From: Pelargonium tetragonum
Taxonomy: Eukaryota > Streptophyta > Magnoliopsida > Geraniales > Geraniaceae
Reading direction: 5' to 3'
NCBI GenBank assembly: GCA_036897445.1
Contig: JAYMTL010000072.1
Location: forward strand, 1 to 64,000
DNA length: 64,000 nt
Shown: in pieces, positions 1 to 11,633 of the stretch
How the letters are laid out: each line of letters opens with the position of its first letter
How positions within the stretch are numbered: position 1 is the first letter of the stretch
Program-made: the position numbers and the translations under genes
The notes under the pieces: generated by a model
Told to the model about the DNA's origin: nothing
Database searches by the model: none
What the model saw: the letters and a program-made list of their open reading frames with translations, nothing else

Positions 1-3000
1 CGGGATCGGATAACTACTTTCTAGAAGAAAATCTCCTCTTTTAGCTTTAGCAAGATCATCGAACAAGTGGAAGATTTTTTTTCTATTTACCGAGATCCTA
101 TATAGAACATACCTTTGTCAGCCAGCTTTCAATTAGCTGCCAAGAACCCAGAGCTGAACTAAGAGCCGGAATCCACTCAATTCTGGAAAAGTTGACATTG
201 TTAGGAAGGATTATCTCCTTTAGTCCTGAAACCTAGTAATTACTCCTTCCATAAACTACAGGAACTCTTTTTAATAAGAAAATCTTAAGACTCTCTTATC
301 CTGAACATGCAATCCTTCCAAAAATCAAGAACTCAATTCAACAAGGGAATACATTTTCTGTCTAAGACTCTTGATATATCGGAATCTAAGAAGTGCCTAC
401 AAGATAAGACAAGAATACGGAATCTCTAGGGTCTTCCCAAAAGTAAGGAGATTATGTTCTTTCCTGTTAAAAGTCCTACTTAGTAAATCAGCTAAATGTA
501 TAATCTACAAACTCTGGTTTCTACTATATCAATGTCTGCTTACCTCGTTATTACGAATTAAGGATATTAGCTCCAGCTCAAGAATAAAAAATCTATTAAA
601 TCCTAGGAATATCGTAGAATGTAGTTTTCACTGTCTTAAGAACTCGGACTAGTTAGGAATCTCAAAACTGAATACAGTAACTACCGAAACTTTCTTCTAG
701 TAGAACACTTTAGGTTTAGGTATGTATTCAATAGAGTCTCCTCTCAAAATAGAAAAATCTGAGCCTTGCAAACTACAGAATACACAAATAAAATCTAATA
801 AGCTCAGGAATACAGTTACTCCTGCACAGTCCATTACGTATAAGTATCGAGTAGAGTTTGCTACACCAAAACTTTTAAAGATGTTAGATAACACGTCCTT
901 CCATTAGCTCCAGGAATATACCCTTAATCCATTCCAACCTGTATAGGCTTACACAGAAGAAGACTATAAAAGGATTTTCCCTAGCCTCGACTTGACTTAG
1001 CGAGGACTGTGTATCCTGTGACTTCTTAGATTTAAAGGATCCTGAAAATGAGCTGGAACTATAGGAATTGATAGCCTTATTTGTTTTATCACTAAGACTT
1101 TGTTCTTTTTAAGACGGCTCTAACTTCCCCCTTCTCGGAGGCGGTCACCCGGCAATCTACCTAATCAAGTAGACGCAAGGACCTCTTTTACCTTCTTTAG
1201 AGGAGTAGAGAAGATAGAACAAGTATAGATTCAAGGTAACCAAAGGAACTTAGGCAAACGTGAGAAGCTCCTACAACTCAACAGAAGAAATCCACAAAGT
1301 GCCAATACCAGGAGCTGAATAGAAGAAGCAAGTTGCCAATTTCTTTATCTATTTCGAGCTTTCACAAGGAAGACAGGATACAATATTCTATTGACAATGT
1401 TTAAGATAATGACACAGGTAAGAGATGACTGACTAGCTATGATAAGGGTAACTTTTCTCGGCAAGGTAACGAAGTTAAAGGACTTCTGCTAACCAAAGTA
1501 TCTGGATCAGCAAGGTAAAGGTCTCTGTTGAGTTCAAAGCTTAATTAAGAAAGAATGGTTCCATACAAATAGAAGAAAATAGCATGCGAATTGATGTTGA
1601 ATTGCAATTGTTTTAACGTGTTGGAATCTCTAAATTCAAAGAGAAAGGGAACTCGAATTCGAACCCGCGTACAGAACCTCAATTTAGTGCTGATGTAACC
1701 CTTTGTCATAAAATGAATGTAAACTCTCTACCTCCAAGACTATAGAGAATTTATAGACAAATGAAGAGCAGATTCTTTCTTTTATCATTATATAGCAGGA
1801 ACTTAGCAGATAGATTTGAAAGTTTATATAAGAGATTCTATAGAAAGAGTTACTTTTTTTTTCCAAGAAGAGAATTGTCCTATCCGTAGGTTATGGTATC
1901 GCGCGGGTAGGTTCTCTATACTTTATTCAATACACTGAATCGAAAAACTCTAGTATGAAGTACTTTGCAATACAATGCCAATCAGTCTCCTAAAGAAATT
2001 TCACCGAAAATCTTTAGTCAATCCATAAACAAGAATACAATTTCACTCAACTAAACTAAAGATTATATCTTGCTTTTCTCCAATTTGAGACCTTTACCTG
2101 TTACAAAGAATGATAACCAACTCTCCGCAATACCATATAAGCGGTACTGGCGTAGAGAATCTGTTATTGTTATTCCTAGATCAGTTAGAACAAGTTAGGG
2201 AATACCTTAAATTGGTGCAAAAAGATAAGTACCTACACAGGTTCAGGAAATTAATAAGTTTACCTTGGGATTTTGATACTATCATAGGACAAAGATGCTG
2301 GGAATTTCAACTCTTGAGGATTTTTTTATTCATAATTCTTATAAGTTCCCAGTTAGAATTGGTTTTATAGTTAGTAAGATAAGAGAAAGAAAGAGAGTCT
2401 AATCTGTGACTCCTTACCGGAAAATTTCTTTAGCCCTACTTTCTACCTAAGTAAGATTTCAAGAGTTAACTTATCTATAAATCCTGTTAACAACTAAACT
2501 AAAGAGTCTATGAATACATAAACCAACCGATAAAAGAAAAAAATTCCTATTAAATTAACTTAGAACAATTAGGATACGCCTACTTGTGTGTCCCATCCCA
2601 AGGAAGAGAGCATCTCACTAAAAGGGTAAGATTTTTCAATATAGAGATCCTTTTTTTATCCCAGGTTACATGTGTTTACCCTTAATAAAATCTTATAAGA
2701 CAAAAGCTACCTTATTTTTTTAGTATTGAGTTTTATATTCGGAGTGGACCCTTTTTTTCTTTAACCTACGGAAACTCCTGTAGGAAAAGGGTCTCTAGCA
2801 AAGCAAATAAGCCTTAGAAAAAAGAGAATGCAGTTGTACAAATTAAGGTAGTAACGACGTTGTGCTTTGGGTTAAGGGGGAAGGCATTGGCATAGGAATG
2901 ATTTTTACATAAAGGGTCTACAGCTATCAAGGCTCATAAGACAGGCATCGCTGAGAAGACTATAACAACTAAGACCTTACTCTCATTTTCTTGTTTTTGC

Positions 3001-3420
3001 CTCTGTACCTTATTCTAGTAAGGAATTCTATAAGGTATATTTCTTTATTTAATATTACTTCGAGTAACCCTAACTTCATAGAAAAGCGTTTAGGAATCCA
3101 GACATTAGCTTTGCAAAGTGCCTCGGTTTAGAAAAAGAAAGAATTTTGCGCATGTTGGCTAGCATTTTCTATTTAGCTTTGAGCATTAGGAAATGTGAAA
3201 TTATTTCATTTTCATTTGAAAAGGGTACAGAACAGAATAGGATTCACTTTTTATAGAAATAGAATACTTATTTTAGCGCTTGGCCAGCACCCATCGGTAT
3301 AAGTTTTTTCTCATAACCGGGTTAAAAGCTAACATAAGTAAAGATTCCAACAGGTAGGAATGCTTTGATCTTTCCTAAAATCTCTTATCTGTATTTAAAG
3401 GAAACCCCTTCTAAGTAATA
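1..3420. other. Non-coding spacer, no gene seen
   Basis: All six frames are broken by frequent stops, and the longest open frame here is 93 codons with no recognisable motif. Composition is AT-rich and mixed, without strong purine or pyrimidine bias. The only stretch that stands out is a GC-richer block near 1126-1200, listed separately. I see no promoter, RNA gene or mobile element. Confidence 0.75.
1126..1200. other. GC-richer block in AT-rich spacer
   Basis: This block is clearly richer in G and C than its flanks. It includes CTCGGAGGCGGTCACCCGGC and then a 5-bp stem, TCTAC/GTAGA, around 1154-1171. It resembles the pattern of a short structured RNA or a GC cluster, but I could not match it to any rRNA or tRNA segment. 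It could be a local composition fluctuation. Confidence 0.3.
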
Positions 3421-3426
3421 GAACTG

Positions 3427-3478
3427 CTCTAGCTCTAGAAGTCTTCTTAGGAGTCTTATGAGCTATAAGAGAGTCAAG
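3427..3478 (-). repeat. Copy of the ~25-bp AGCTCYTAAGAAAG motif family (minus)
   Basis: Read on the minus strand, this stretch gives TATAGCTCATAAGACTCC, then TAAGAAGACTT, then AGAGCTAGAGC. That is the same order of words (TATAGCTC, a TAAG-containing spacer, AGAAG) seen in plus orientation near 28815 and 34153. Similarity is by eye and the copies are diverged. It lies about 500 bp from a copy in the opposite orientation at 3961. Confidence 0.4.
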
Positions 3479-3960
3479 TTTGGTATATAGCTCCTAGGAA
3501 ACCCTTTTATTACCCGATATTACTAACTTCCGGAAGAAGGGGCTATATTAGAAGGATTTCCCTTACATTTTAGCTTAACTTGTATCTTTTCTAGAAATAC
3601 ACTGGAAAGTACTAAACAAGCAAGAAACTCTTAAACTCTTAAATAACTACAAAGAATAAGAGGAATTATCCTTGACTATGACATTAGTACAATCCAAAGA
3701 TACCTAAGGTAAATAATTAGAAAATACACTACTTTAGGTGCGATAGCCCTAAGAGCAAACAAGACTATAAAAACTCTACTCTATTACATAAGTAAGGTAT
3801 AGGCCGGAATAAGCCTACAGCTACACTAAGTCCAGGTTATAAGCATAAGCCGGGGACTCCCTAAAGGAAGATTGGAGTGGAGTTATATATAGGATACTGA
3901 TACAAATAGAGAGTTGAAAGTTTAAATTAAAGAAGGGTTAAGGTAAATACAGACTACAAG

Positions 3961-3990
3961 TATAGCTCTTAAGAAAGCTACAAGGGATAC
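3961..3990 (+). repeat. Copy of the ~25-bp motif family (plus)
   Basis: It begins TATAGCTCTTAAGAAAGC and continues TACAAGGGATAC. It is one of the clearest single copies of the family whose core is AGCTC, then TTAAG or CTAAG, then AAAG, usually followed by a GTTA or GCTAC word. The surrounding 100 bp is purine-rich on the plus strand. Confidence 0.45.
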
Positions 3991-4096
3991 GGAAGATACA
4001 GAAACAAAGTAAGCAGTTGGCTAAGCTCTTACCTGCGCGCATTGCTTCAAGACCACAACTCTTACGCTCAAAGAGCATGATAAACTAAAAACTTCA

Positions 4097-4113
4097 ACTG
4101 GACTCGAACCCGT
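4097..4113 (-). other. tRNA T-arm look-alike
   Basis: On the minus strand it reads ACGGG-TTCGAGT-CCAGT, a 7-nt loop of T-loop type closed by a stem with four of five pairs. No convincing acceptor, D or anticodon stem could be placed around it, so it is at most a tRNA scrap. A chance match is possible. Confidence 0.25.
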
Positions 4114-4459
4114 GTATGTGTATCTGGGCACCTTCAATTCGTGATTTAACGAGGAATTCTAGAGTCTTAACCGGAGAGATGATAGCAAATTTTCTGTACT
4201 TTTACTAGATTTCGTGTTAACCTCCTGCTCAGTAGAATTGGTAGAAAGCCCTGGTGTTCTATAAGTACTTTACACGGAATAGAAAGAAAAATGCCTTAAA
4301 CAAATGAAGTTCAAACTTGAGTAGAGTTAGTTTAGGCCGTTCCCTTGATGGATATAAAGTATACCGCGCTTTCAGTAGTTGTTAATGGTTTAGCCCCGCT
4401 CCTTAATTAAATTCGAAATGAAATGAAGTATTCCGCTTAAACGAGATATAGGGAAGCTC

Positions 4460-4506
4460 CCTTATTCAATTCAAGGAAAAAGTTTATACAGTGTAATTGA
4501 ATAAGG
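4460..4506. repeat. Perfect 12-bp inverted repeat, 23-nt spacer
   Basis: CCTTATTCAATT at 4460-4471 is exactly complementary to AATTGAATAAGG at 4495-4506. It could form a hairpin with a 23-nt loop. There is no T-run after it, so it does not look like a bacterial-type terminator. One stem of this length is not far above chance in 64 kb, but it adds to a general abundance of inverted repeats here. Confidence 0.6.
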
Positions 4507-4869
4507 TGTAGACTAACAGGACGGGTGGCTCCATATATAAGTAATTTGAGGGAGTGCTCAAGACAGATCACAAAAAAAAGTCTTAAGGCTTCCTACTAAG
4601 TTCCGGTTTTCAAGAGTAATAACACAGAACCAAAATGAACTTTTCTAAAGGACTTCACAACTAAGGTATTCAGACGTGGGTATGCGTGCTTATTCTACCC
4701 AGCATATCCGTCTATTTCTAGTTTAATAAAAAATCAGAGCCTTCGCTTTCTTTCTCTTTATTTATATAGGAAGTTCCCTACAAAATAAGGAAGACATTAA
4801 GTATCCTTCTAGTTCTAGCTATGGATACTTAAACTGTATAAAGCGGGACTTTACTTCAATTTCGCTTAC

Positions 4870-4885
4870 ATTCATTCATTCATTC
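4870..4885 (+). repeat. (ATTC)4 microsatellite
   Basis: Four perfect copies of ATTC stand in a row, followed by G. It is a simple-sequence repeat with no further context. Confidence 0.9.
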
Positions 4886-6034
4886 GTGAGTGCTAGTATA
4901 TATCATATCATTTCAATTTGTTTTTGTTAGTTAGAGGGCTATTTTCTAATAAAAGTGCCGTACGAGTGTAGGATACAGTAACTTCTTTGTTTTCCTAGAG
5001 GACCCTTTCTACTTAGACAAGGAAGCTTTACTTAGAAAAAAATCTTTCCCAAATGAGTTCTACTAGGACTAGTAACTAAGGGCATATTAATTTACAAATT
5101 ACTGTTAAAGAATAGGATAAGAAAAGGTAGCTTTTAAAGCCTGTGCATCAATCTTACTCGTTATTTTTGCTGGAGGGGTATACTCGTTTCTAAAAGGAGT
5201 GCCCGATAAGAAGAAACTCAGCTTACTCTCTATACTATATACTAGGACTCTTTATTAACTTAACCCGTCAAACCCACACTTCACAAGTCAACCAAAGCTT
5301 TTCTTTTTAGCAGTTTAGCGTACGGGTTTCCCCCCAAAACCAAGAACCTATAACACTTAGATTAACCTTATATTTAATTATTTTACACGTGTAGAGCCCC
5401 TTATAGGATTTCCCGGATACGAGTACTCTTGAGGCTTTTCTATTATTATAATATAAACAGGTTACTCCGGAATTTCTTAATAAAATTAACGCTTGGGGAG
5501 ATTCCTTTTTTTTACAAACTATATTTAGGATGTGTACGCCAAATAAGAATTTTATGTCCCTTTATTTATGGAATAGATCAAAAGCGGAACCCCTTAATAT
5601 TAGAAAAAGTGACTTTCTTAAACTGATGCGTTTAAAGGGTAGGTCCTCGAAGATATTGGTATTTCCACTTATAATTATGATTGGACTCTTGGGTACCAAA
5701 GAAACAGCTTATAGTAAATTAAATATCTAAGGAATCTCTGCTCCAACAGCAAAAGCTTTTGGTCTATTTTAACCAGGGGTTAAAGCTTCTGTCAAGGAAC
5801 CCTTTTTATCCTATAAGTAAGAAAAATCCAATGGTAAACAAAAGGCAGCGCAGTCCTAGAATTAAGACATATTAAATAAGAAGCATAGTTGAAACCTAGT
5901 GTTATAGGTGAGTAGGGAATTTAATAGGCGTTATCTGGAAATTAAAGTTTAATGCGGAGTCTCCTTTTCATTTTAAAAAGTCCTAAAAGTAACAGTTACG
6001 CTATTCTCTAACGTACAAGAAACTCTTATACCGG

Positions 6035-6051
6035 TAAGGGTTTGAACCGTA
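6035..6051 (-). other. tRNA T-arm look-alike
   Basis: On the minus strand it reads TACGG-TTCAAAC-CCTTA, with four of five stem pairs and a T-loop-like 7-nt loop. I looked for an acceptor stem partner about 65 nt upstream and found none. It is a weak scrap or chance. Confidence 0.2.
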
Positions 6052-8479
6052 CTCAAGGAAGAAATTTTTCAGTCTATTTATATTGGAGCAGGTTTTATAA
6101 GAAATTGAAGTAGGGGCCTCTCTTTATAGGAATTAGTAAATATCACTAAGCAGTGAAATAAAGGAAAACTAAGATTTTCGTGTAAATCCTCGTTAAAACT
6201 TTATTCACAAAGAGTAAAAGCTGCTGGGAGCTTCCCAGGTTTTCCTAAGCAAGGGCTCTTTTTCTTTTTTGGGGTCCTTGATTACCTTTTGAATCCTAGA
6301 AGTAAACGACTTCCTTTTTAAAGGGATTTATCCATAATGAGTGTTTAATATTGAGGGCGAGTTATATATATCTCTTCTCAAAAAGCTTTATAGCAAGTCT
6401 ATATAATTAGGAGTCTTGATAAGATCCCTTTTTGTTACAGGGGAATAGGGGTTTAAGGACAGTACTCATAATATTTTTGCATTATGAGTAGGGATTTCTT
6501 TATGGAGCTACTCTGAGTTTGGTAATCAAGAATTGTAGAGAGTACCTACAATAGACTATGTCAGGGAGCTCCTTCTTTAAGTACATTTTTATGCTTTTAC
6601 TGATTCTGGAATCAAGATAGAGAAAAGACTAACCCTTTAGTGAGGTGCATATGGGATCCCCTTGAAAAGAGGCTGACTACATAAGCTGAGTAATTAGAAT
6701 ACGAGCTACAATACAAAAAAGAAGTTACCTAAGTATAACTTTAGTAATTGGGGTAAAATGGGAGTTTCTCTCTCTTGAGTTGTATTAGATTTTTTTGCAT
6801 TCCTTTATTTATAAAGTAGTTAAAAGGAAATAGCATAAATAAGATTAGAAAGCCGATTAGATTAAGGAAAGAAGCCCTGCTATACTATATTATTTTAGGA
6901 AGTAAGGAGACTTTTTTGATTACCCGCGTTGATCCTAAAGCTTCTAATTTAGTATTTTCGTTACTTAGGAAGAACTAAAGCATATACTAAGGGGGCATGC
7001 TTCACTAGAGGATGTACTTTAAAGCCTGTGTTAATATCAGTAATGCAAGAGCTTAAATAGCCGAACTAGCACAAGGAGCTGCCAGTCAAGTTTTGAATTA
7101 CAGCGAAAAAGCTTCTACAAAGATATTGGATTAGACTTTTTTAAGCTTAAGCAAGTCGTTTTCTACTATAGGAGTTTTTTATCCTAGTTCACTATTTCCG
7201 CAAGTCTTAATTAATAGTTTAAATATATAAGGATAAGGAATAGTTTGAACACTAAGGTTTCTTCTTTATATTTTCTTGTGCATTTTCTGGCAATTAACAA
7301 TTTAGTATTAGGTGGAACGGCTTATATGATTTTTCTTCATCTTACCCATTTATAAGAAAATCAACCTAAATTCGTTAGTAATTCTTATGCTTACTGCTCT
7401 CCACTCGATCCAAAGATTGAAAAAAGCTTTCCAGCCAATTGGCTATTTAGTAGGTTAAACCTTTTTTGAATAGTGACACAATGTATTGATAAATTACACT
7501 AGAAGATATTAACAGAAACTGGAGTAGCCCATAAATAAGGGATCCTAAAAACAATATCTTTACTTTGAATGAAAGTCGTTTTCTTTTGTCTCGGTACAAC
7601 CTAACCGGCAACCAGTGGGGGCCACATCTTAACCAACTAAAAAAACTATCTAAATGATAGTTGACAATAAGGGAAAAGCCCGGATCGATTGACGAATTTG
7701 AACCTTGCAGCAAGACTCAATTTGCTTTTTTAAACTCCGCTCCAGCTGGCTGGGTTTGAGATTACAGTAACAAGATTCTAACCAAGATTTTCTATAATCC
7801 GGTACTCTTTACTGGAATTAAGTAAGTTTTAAAAGGATTGTACCTAATTTCCAGAAAAAAAGGACTTATTAATAGAGAGAGCATATTATTATGGATAATT
7901 TCAATCAGGAGTATGCTCTTGATATAACAAAGTTAGAATGAAAACAAAGGAAAATCGAAATAAAAATGTTGAAATAGCAAAACGTACATAAGGTAAACTT
8001 TAAGTTTAAGCGCGCGAAACGGTATACATACAAAGAGAAGCTTTACGTAATTGCCTCACGGGGTCTTTGAAATAGCTAGAGTTCAAGTTAGTTACTATAG
8101 TTTTGTTGAAAAATCTCCCTCTTCTAATTAAAAAAATCGATTTACTTACATTAAATATCTTATACAATAGAAGGCACCCTTTTGGCTTGATTTGAGATAG
8201 AAAGCCTAGGATTGCCCCATACAGAAACCGAATAGAAGCACTAAAGCTCCTGAAATAGATCCCAGAAAAGTACTCTAGGACCCCTATAATATAAGTTTTA
8301 GAAGGGTACTAAAATAAGGAAACACAAATCAGAATCACTTAAATAAGAAGAATATTAGCAATCTTGTAAATACAGTATATGCTCTTATCCATATGAATGG
8401 GAACAAGAATAGTAGAATAATTAATAAGAATATTTAACTATTTTGAGCAAGTAAATCGGATTAAGTGAAATGGAATGTC

Positions 8480-8496
8480 GTAGGTTCGAATCCTAT
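8480..8496 (+). other. Best tRNA T-arm look-alike
   Basis: GTAGG-TTCGAAT-CCTAT forms a complete five-pair stem (one G-T) around a loop that matches the universal T-loop, with the G and C that normally flank it. The following bases (CTTAGTG) could be an acceptor 3' strand, but I cannot find a matching 5' strand or a good anticodon stem upstream. It is most likely a 3' fragment of a tRNA, or a T-arm-like hairpin of other origin. Confidence 0.35.
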
Positions 8497-8860
8497 CTTA
8501 GTGTCTAGAATCAGTTCCATTTTCTTATTAGTAATAGTCAAAAGCTTTTCGAACTCATTCTTGGAAGAGCCTGACCCTCCTACTCTTTTATAAGAATGAC
8601 AAGAAAGCTACCTCCTATCTATATAGGCCAGTGACTTGTGAATCCTTTCTGTGCTTAAAAAGTCCTGCTTAAGGAACCTTTTGAAGTTTTGAAGTTACAG
8701 TTTCTCTTCATTAGCAACTTAGTTACAAATTCCATATCTCTTATCGATCGGCCCTCCTATTCAAATTAGAGCTACTTTAGCTGCGCTCCTTTCGATTAAG
8801 ATTCTCGTTAGTAGCTTAAAAAGACCCTGTCAGTAAGATAGTAGTTTCGAGTTTGGGATG

Positions 8861-9020
8861 CATGCTTAGAATACCCATGTCTAAAGAGGCTCTTCAACCA
8901 AGCAGCGTCGCCTTAACGTCGGGAAAAGAGCCCAAGATATCTGCCAGCAGCGGATTTTCCAAGGAATGAAAACTAGAAGCTCCCCAATGAGAGTTTCTAG
9001 CTCCCAAGGTCTCAGTCTAC
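8861..9020. other. Compact block with two stems, GC-richer than flanks
   Basis: GGCTCTT at 8888-8894 pairs with AAGAGCC at 8926-8932. Just downstream is a 10-bp hairpin at 8973-9000. Between them lies TGCCAGCAGCGG, which recalls the 530-loop word of small-subunit rRNA (GCCAGCAGCCGCGG) but lacks its middle bases. The block looks like a structured element; its identity is unknown. Confidence 0.35.
8973..9000. repeat. 10-bp hairpin
   Basis: CTAGAAGCTC (8973-8982) pairs with GAGTTTCTAG (8991-9000) through nine Watson-Crick pairs and one G-T, with the 8-nt loop CCCAATGA. It is one of the stronger stem-loops in the window. Confidence 0.6.
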
Positions 9021-9361
9021 AACTATTCTGTGTTTCAAGTAAGGCAGATGCCAAGCTCAAATGTGCTTAGATTCGTAATCATAAGTAGTTTAGTTCCTTT
9101 CTAGTTTTATGAGAATACTTATTTCTATCCTTTCTAAACTCAATTTTCATTCAGCAGTTCTAAACTGAGGTTCAAAGAGGTCCCTTAATCTAGGCAAGAT
9201 TGATCTTGTTTTTTTAGTAGACTACCTCCTGTAAAGGAACCCTTCTTTATTTTAATCGGATATAGTTCTCTCGGTTTCGAGTCAACATAAAGTAAATAAA
9301 ATAAGAGAAATGAAATGAGGCTTTAAGGAAAGGTAATGCAACAGGTATAGTAGCTAAGACC

Positions 9362-9410
9362 CAGCTACAGAAGACTAAGATAAGTAGAGCTCTTAAGAAA
9401 GGTACGCAGA
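9362..9410 (+). repeat. Copy of the ~25-bp motif family (plus)
   Basis: It reads AGCTACAGAAGACTAAG, then AGAGCTCTTAAGAAAGG, then TACGCAGA. The core AGCTCTTAAGAAAG is identical to the copy at 3961. It lies about 500 bp from minus-oriented copies at 9920-10045, the same kind of opposed arrangement as at 3.4-4.0 kb. Confidence 0.45.
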
Positions 9411-9733
9411 ATGAGAAGTAAGTCAGAGTATGAAAGCAAATAATCAATGTTGGTGTCACAGTGTAAGGTAGGGCCTTGGATATTCTAAAGGGAAGATTTC
9501 AGGTCTTATAAAGTCAATACAACAGCCCTTGTTAGACTAGAGTGGTCAAAGTGGAATTTGTTGCATTAGTGGCTTTTGCAGTCCCGGTTGGTTGGTTTTT
9601 TACTGAACTTATACTAAGTAGCTAAGTCGTCAGGAGGCATGCCTAAGAATGAATTAAGATTTGAGGGATTCTGCTAACTAAAGTAAAGATTTGACTCTCC
9701 GCTTTCAAGTCAGATTGAGATAGAGAATGAAAT

Positions 9734-9753
9734 TCAATATTCATCAATATTCA
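9734..9753 (+). repeat. Perfect 10-bp tandem duplication
   Basis: TCAATATTCA occurs twice in a row. It lies just upstream of the 54-bp inverted-repeat partner at 9763. Confidence 0.85.
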
Positions 9754-9762
9754 ATAGGTTAA

Positions 9763-9816
9763 GAGTTCAAATCCCAGAGTATTAAGACATAGGTTCTATT
9801 CCCATTAGTTGAAACT
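9763..9816 (+). repeat. 54-bp dispersed inverted repeat, partner A
   Basis: This stretch aligns without gaps, 43 of 54 positions, to the reverse complement of 17651-17704. The two strongest shared blocks are TCCCAGAGT and GTTCTATTCCCATTAGT (17 bases exact). Both halves carry T-loop-like words (AGTTCAAATCCC and GGTTCTATTCCC), so the ancestor may have been tRNA-like. The function is unknown. Confidence 0.65.
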
Positions 9817-9919
9817 TTCCCGGAATTCTTACAACCTCTCGGGTATATATTCATTTCCACTCTTTAGTAGACTTACTTATAAACTTATTAAACTCTGGAT
9901 GACGCACCCTTTGGAGCTG

Positions 9920-10045
9920 TACTTACTTAGTAGGAGCTAGAACTATACCAGCCTTATAAGCTATACTATCTTTCTTGAGAGCTAGACTCTTAACCTATAA
10001 AACAGGAATCTCAATCTTAACCCTAACTTTTCTTAAGAGCTGTAA
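9920..10045 (-). repeat. Cluster of ~25-bp motif copies (minus)
   Basis: On the minus strand the stretch gives AGTCTAGCTCTCAAGAAAG followed by ATAGTATAGC, and nearer its start ACAGCTCTTAAGAAAAG. These line up with the plus copy at 34148-34190 (AGTCTAGCGTCTAAGAAAG, then TTATAGCTCTTC). The plus strand here is pyrimidine-rich, as expected for the reversed orientation. Confidence 0.45.
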
Positions 10046-10828
10046 CCCGAGTATTCTCTATCTCTTAGTCTTCCCTTTCAGTAGTTTTCATATCTATATC
10101 TATCTTCTACTAAATAAGCAGGAATTGACTTTGTTAAAGTATAAAAACACTTAGAAAAGCTTTTCTTAGTCCAAAAGAATATGAAAATAAGATATTTTAC
10201 TCAGCAGCGCTTTAGTTGGAAATGTACAAGAAGCTTAGCTTAGGGTGGGCCCTCCTTAATGGCGAGAATGTCCTCGTTCGTTAGTAAGCGCAGGTCTACT
10301 AGAATCTTAGGTGCATGAAAGATAACCCACCATCTGCTTCTTATTGACTTCTTGTTCTATACTTACTTGTGTTTCTTAGTGACTTGTTTTCTTTTGTATA
10401 CCTTCTTAGGAGTAGGAATAGAAGTAGGAGCTATACCTTTTGTTGAATAGGGGGAGATAAGGACCTGTCTTGTAACCTGGAGTTCTTGTATTCTTGAGCT
10501 TGATTTGCTAAAGATCGAATTGTTACTCTAGTTTTAATTAGGCTGTTATAGAGTCTTTAATAATAAGGCAAGATTTATCTTGGCGCTTAGTTGTGCTTAT
10601 CGAAAAAAAGTAGGAGATAATCCTTATACAATACATATGGAATAGAATAACACCCTAATATTTATATCAATTTTGTACTTTATTGTCTGTTAGGATAGGT
10701 TATACCTTTACCGGCAGCTAGCAACACCTTAACAAATGCTTTCCATTAACAACTGGTTATTAGGATAATTCAAGATTCATTAAACTATCTATTTTTAGAC
10801 TTTCTAATACAAAATGAAGTACCTATCC

Positions 10829-10850
10829 CATTAATTAGTCATTAATTAGG
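10829..10850 (+). repeat. 11-bp tandem duplication
   Basis: CATTAATTAGT is followed directly by CATTAATTAGG; ten of eleven bases are identical. Confidence 0.8.
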
Positions 10851-11611
10851 TAGCTTTCTCTAACTCATAAAAGAATGATAGCTCTAAAGGTATCGTTTAG
10901 ATAAGTATATCAATCAAAAGGGTAGTACATAAAAAAGCAGTAGAATTAGATTGGCGGGGTGTTCCGTATATTGAAGTTTTTCTGTGTGTGGATACTAGTG
11001 TGATCTGGTAAGTAAGTCATTACCTTGTTTGAGAGTAGAGGATTCCCCTTGCCAGTCAGTATGAGATGCCAATCAGTCAAGACTGCCTTAGGGAAGATGA
11101 TCCTGGGATTAGCGTAAGCAAGTAACCTGCTCTGGTACCCGATTTGGTTCATTCCTAGAAAACCTATCAAAATAGGTGGAAAAGAAAGTTTCAACTAATA
11201 TAGTAAAAACTTGTGTTTAGATGCCTCATAAGGTTGAAGTAGGGCTTTTTATGATCTTTCTTTTTTTCTTTTTCAGGGTTTATTGGACTTCAAAAGGCAA
11301 AACAAGAGCCTTTCCCCTGAATTTTCTTCTTGTCAGAGCCCTTTTTTTTGGAATTAGATGCGAAAAGTTTGATTAAAATTTTAGTTTGGATTGGATAACT
11401 TTCTAACTTTATACACGTTATGGCGTTAGGATTCTGTTGCACCTTGAGATAAAATATGTCGATAGTACGTATAGTTCCTGTCCTTTGCCTATGCACTATA
11501 ATGCTGCTTCCCTAATGGAGAATAAGGTTAGTCAGGATCTTATAAAAAAGATTTTTTTCTTTGTAAAGCATACTCTTTTTTAAATAAACTAGGCTTAGAG
11601 CATTTATTTCG

Positions 11612-11633
11612 ATTTCTATTAAAGTATAGAAAT
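11612..11633. repeat. 8-bp hairpin, 6-nt loop
   Basis: ATTTCTAT (11612-11619) pairs perfectly with ATAGAAAT (11626-11633) around the loop TAAAGT. It is AT-rich with no T-run after it. Confidence 0.5.

Larger units (their letters stand above)
4200..8420. other. Non-coding spacer, no gene seen
   Basis: Frames are closed throughout, with a longest open frame of 88 codons and no family resemblance. It contains a four-unit ATTC microsatellite, a 12-bp inverted repeat near 4460-4506, a T-arm look-alike at 6035-6051 and an 8-bp inverted repeat (AGAGCATA at 7878-7885 with TATGCTCT at 7912-7919). No RNA or protein gene could be supported. Confidence 0.75.

Noticed and set aside
4441-4510. 12-bp inverted repeat as a transcription terminator.
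   Set aside because: The loop is 23 nt, the stem is AT-rich, no T-run follows and there is no gene to terminate. Kept only as an inverted repeat.
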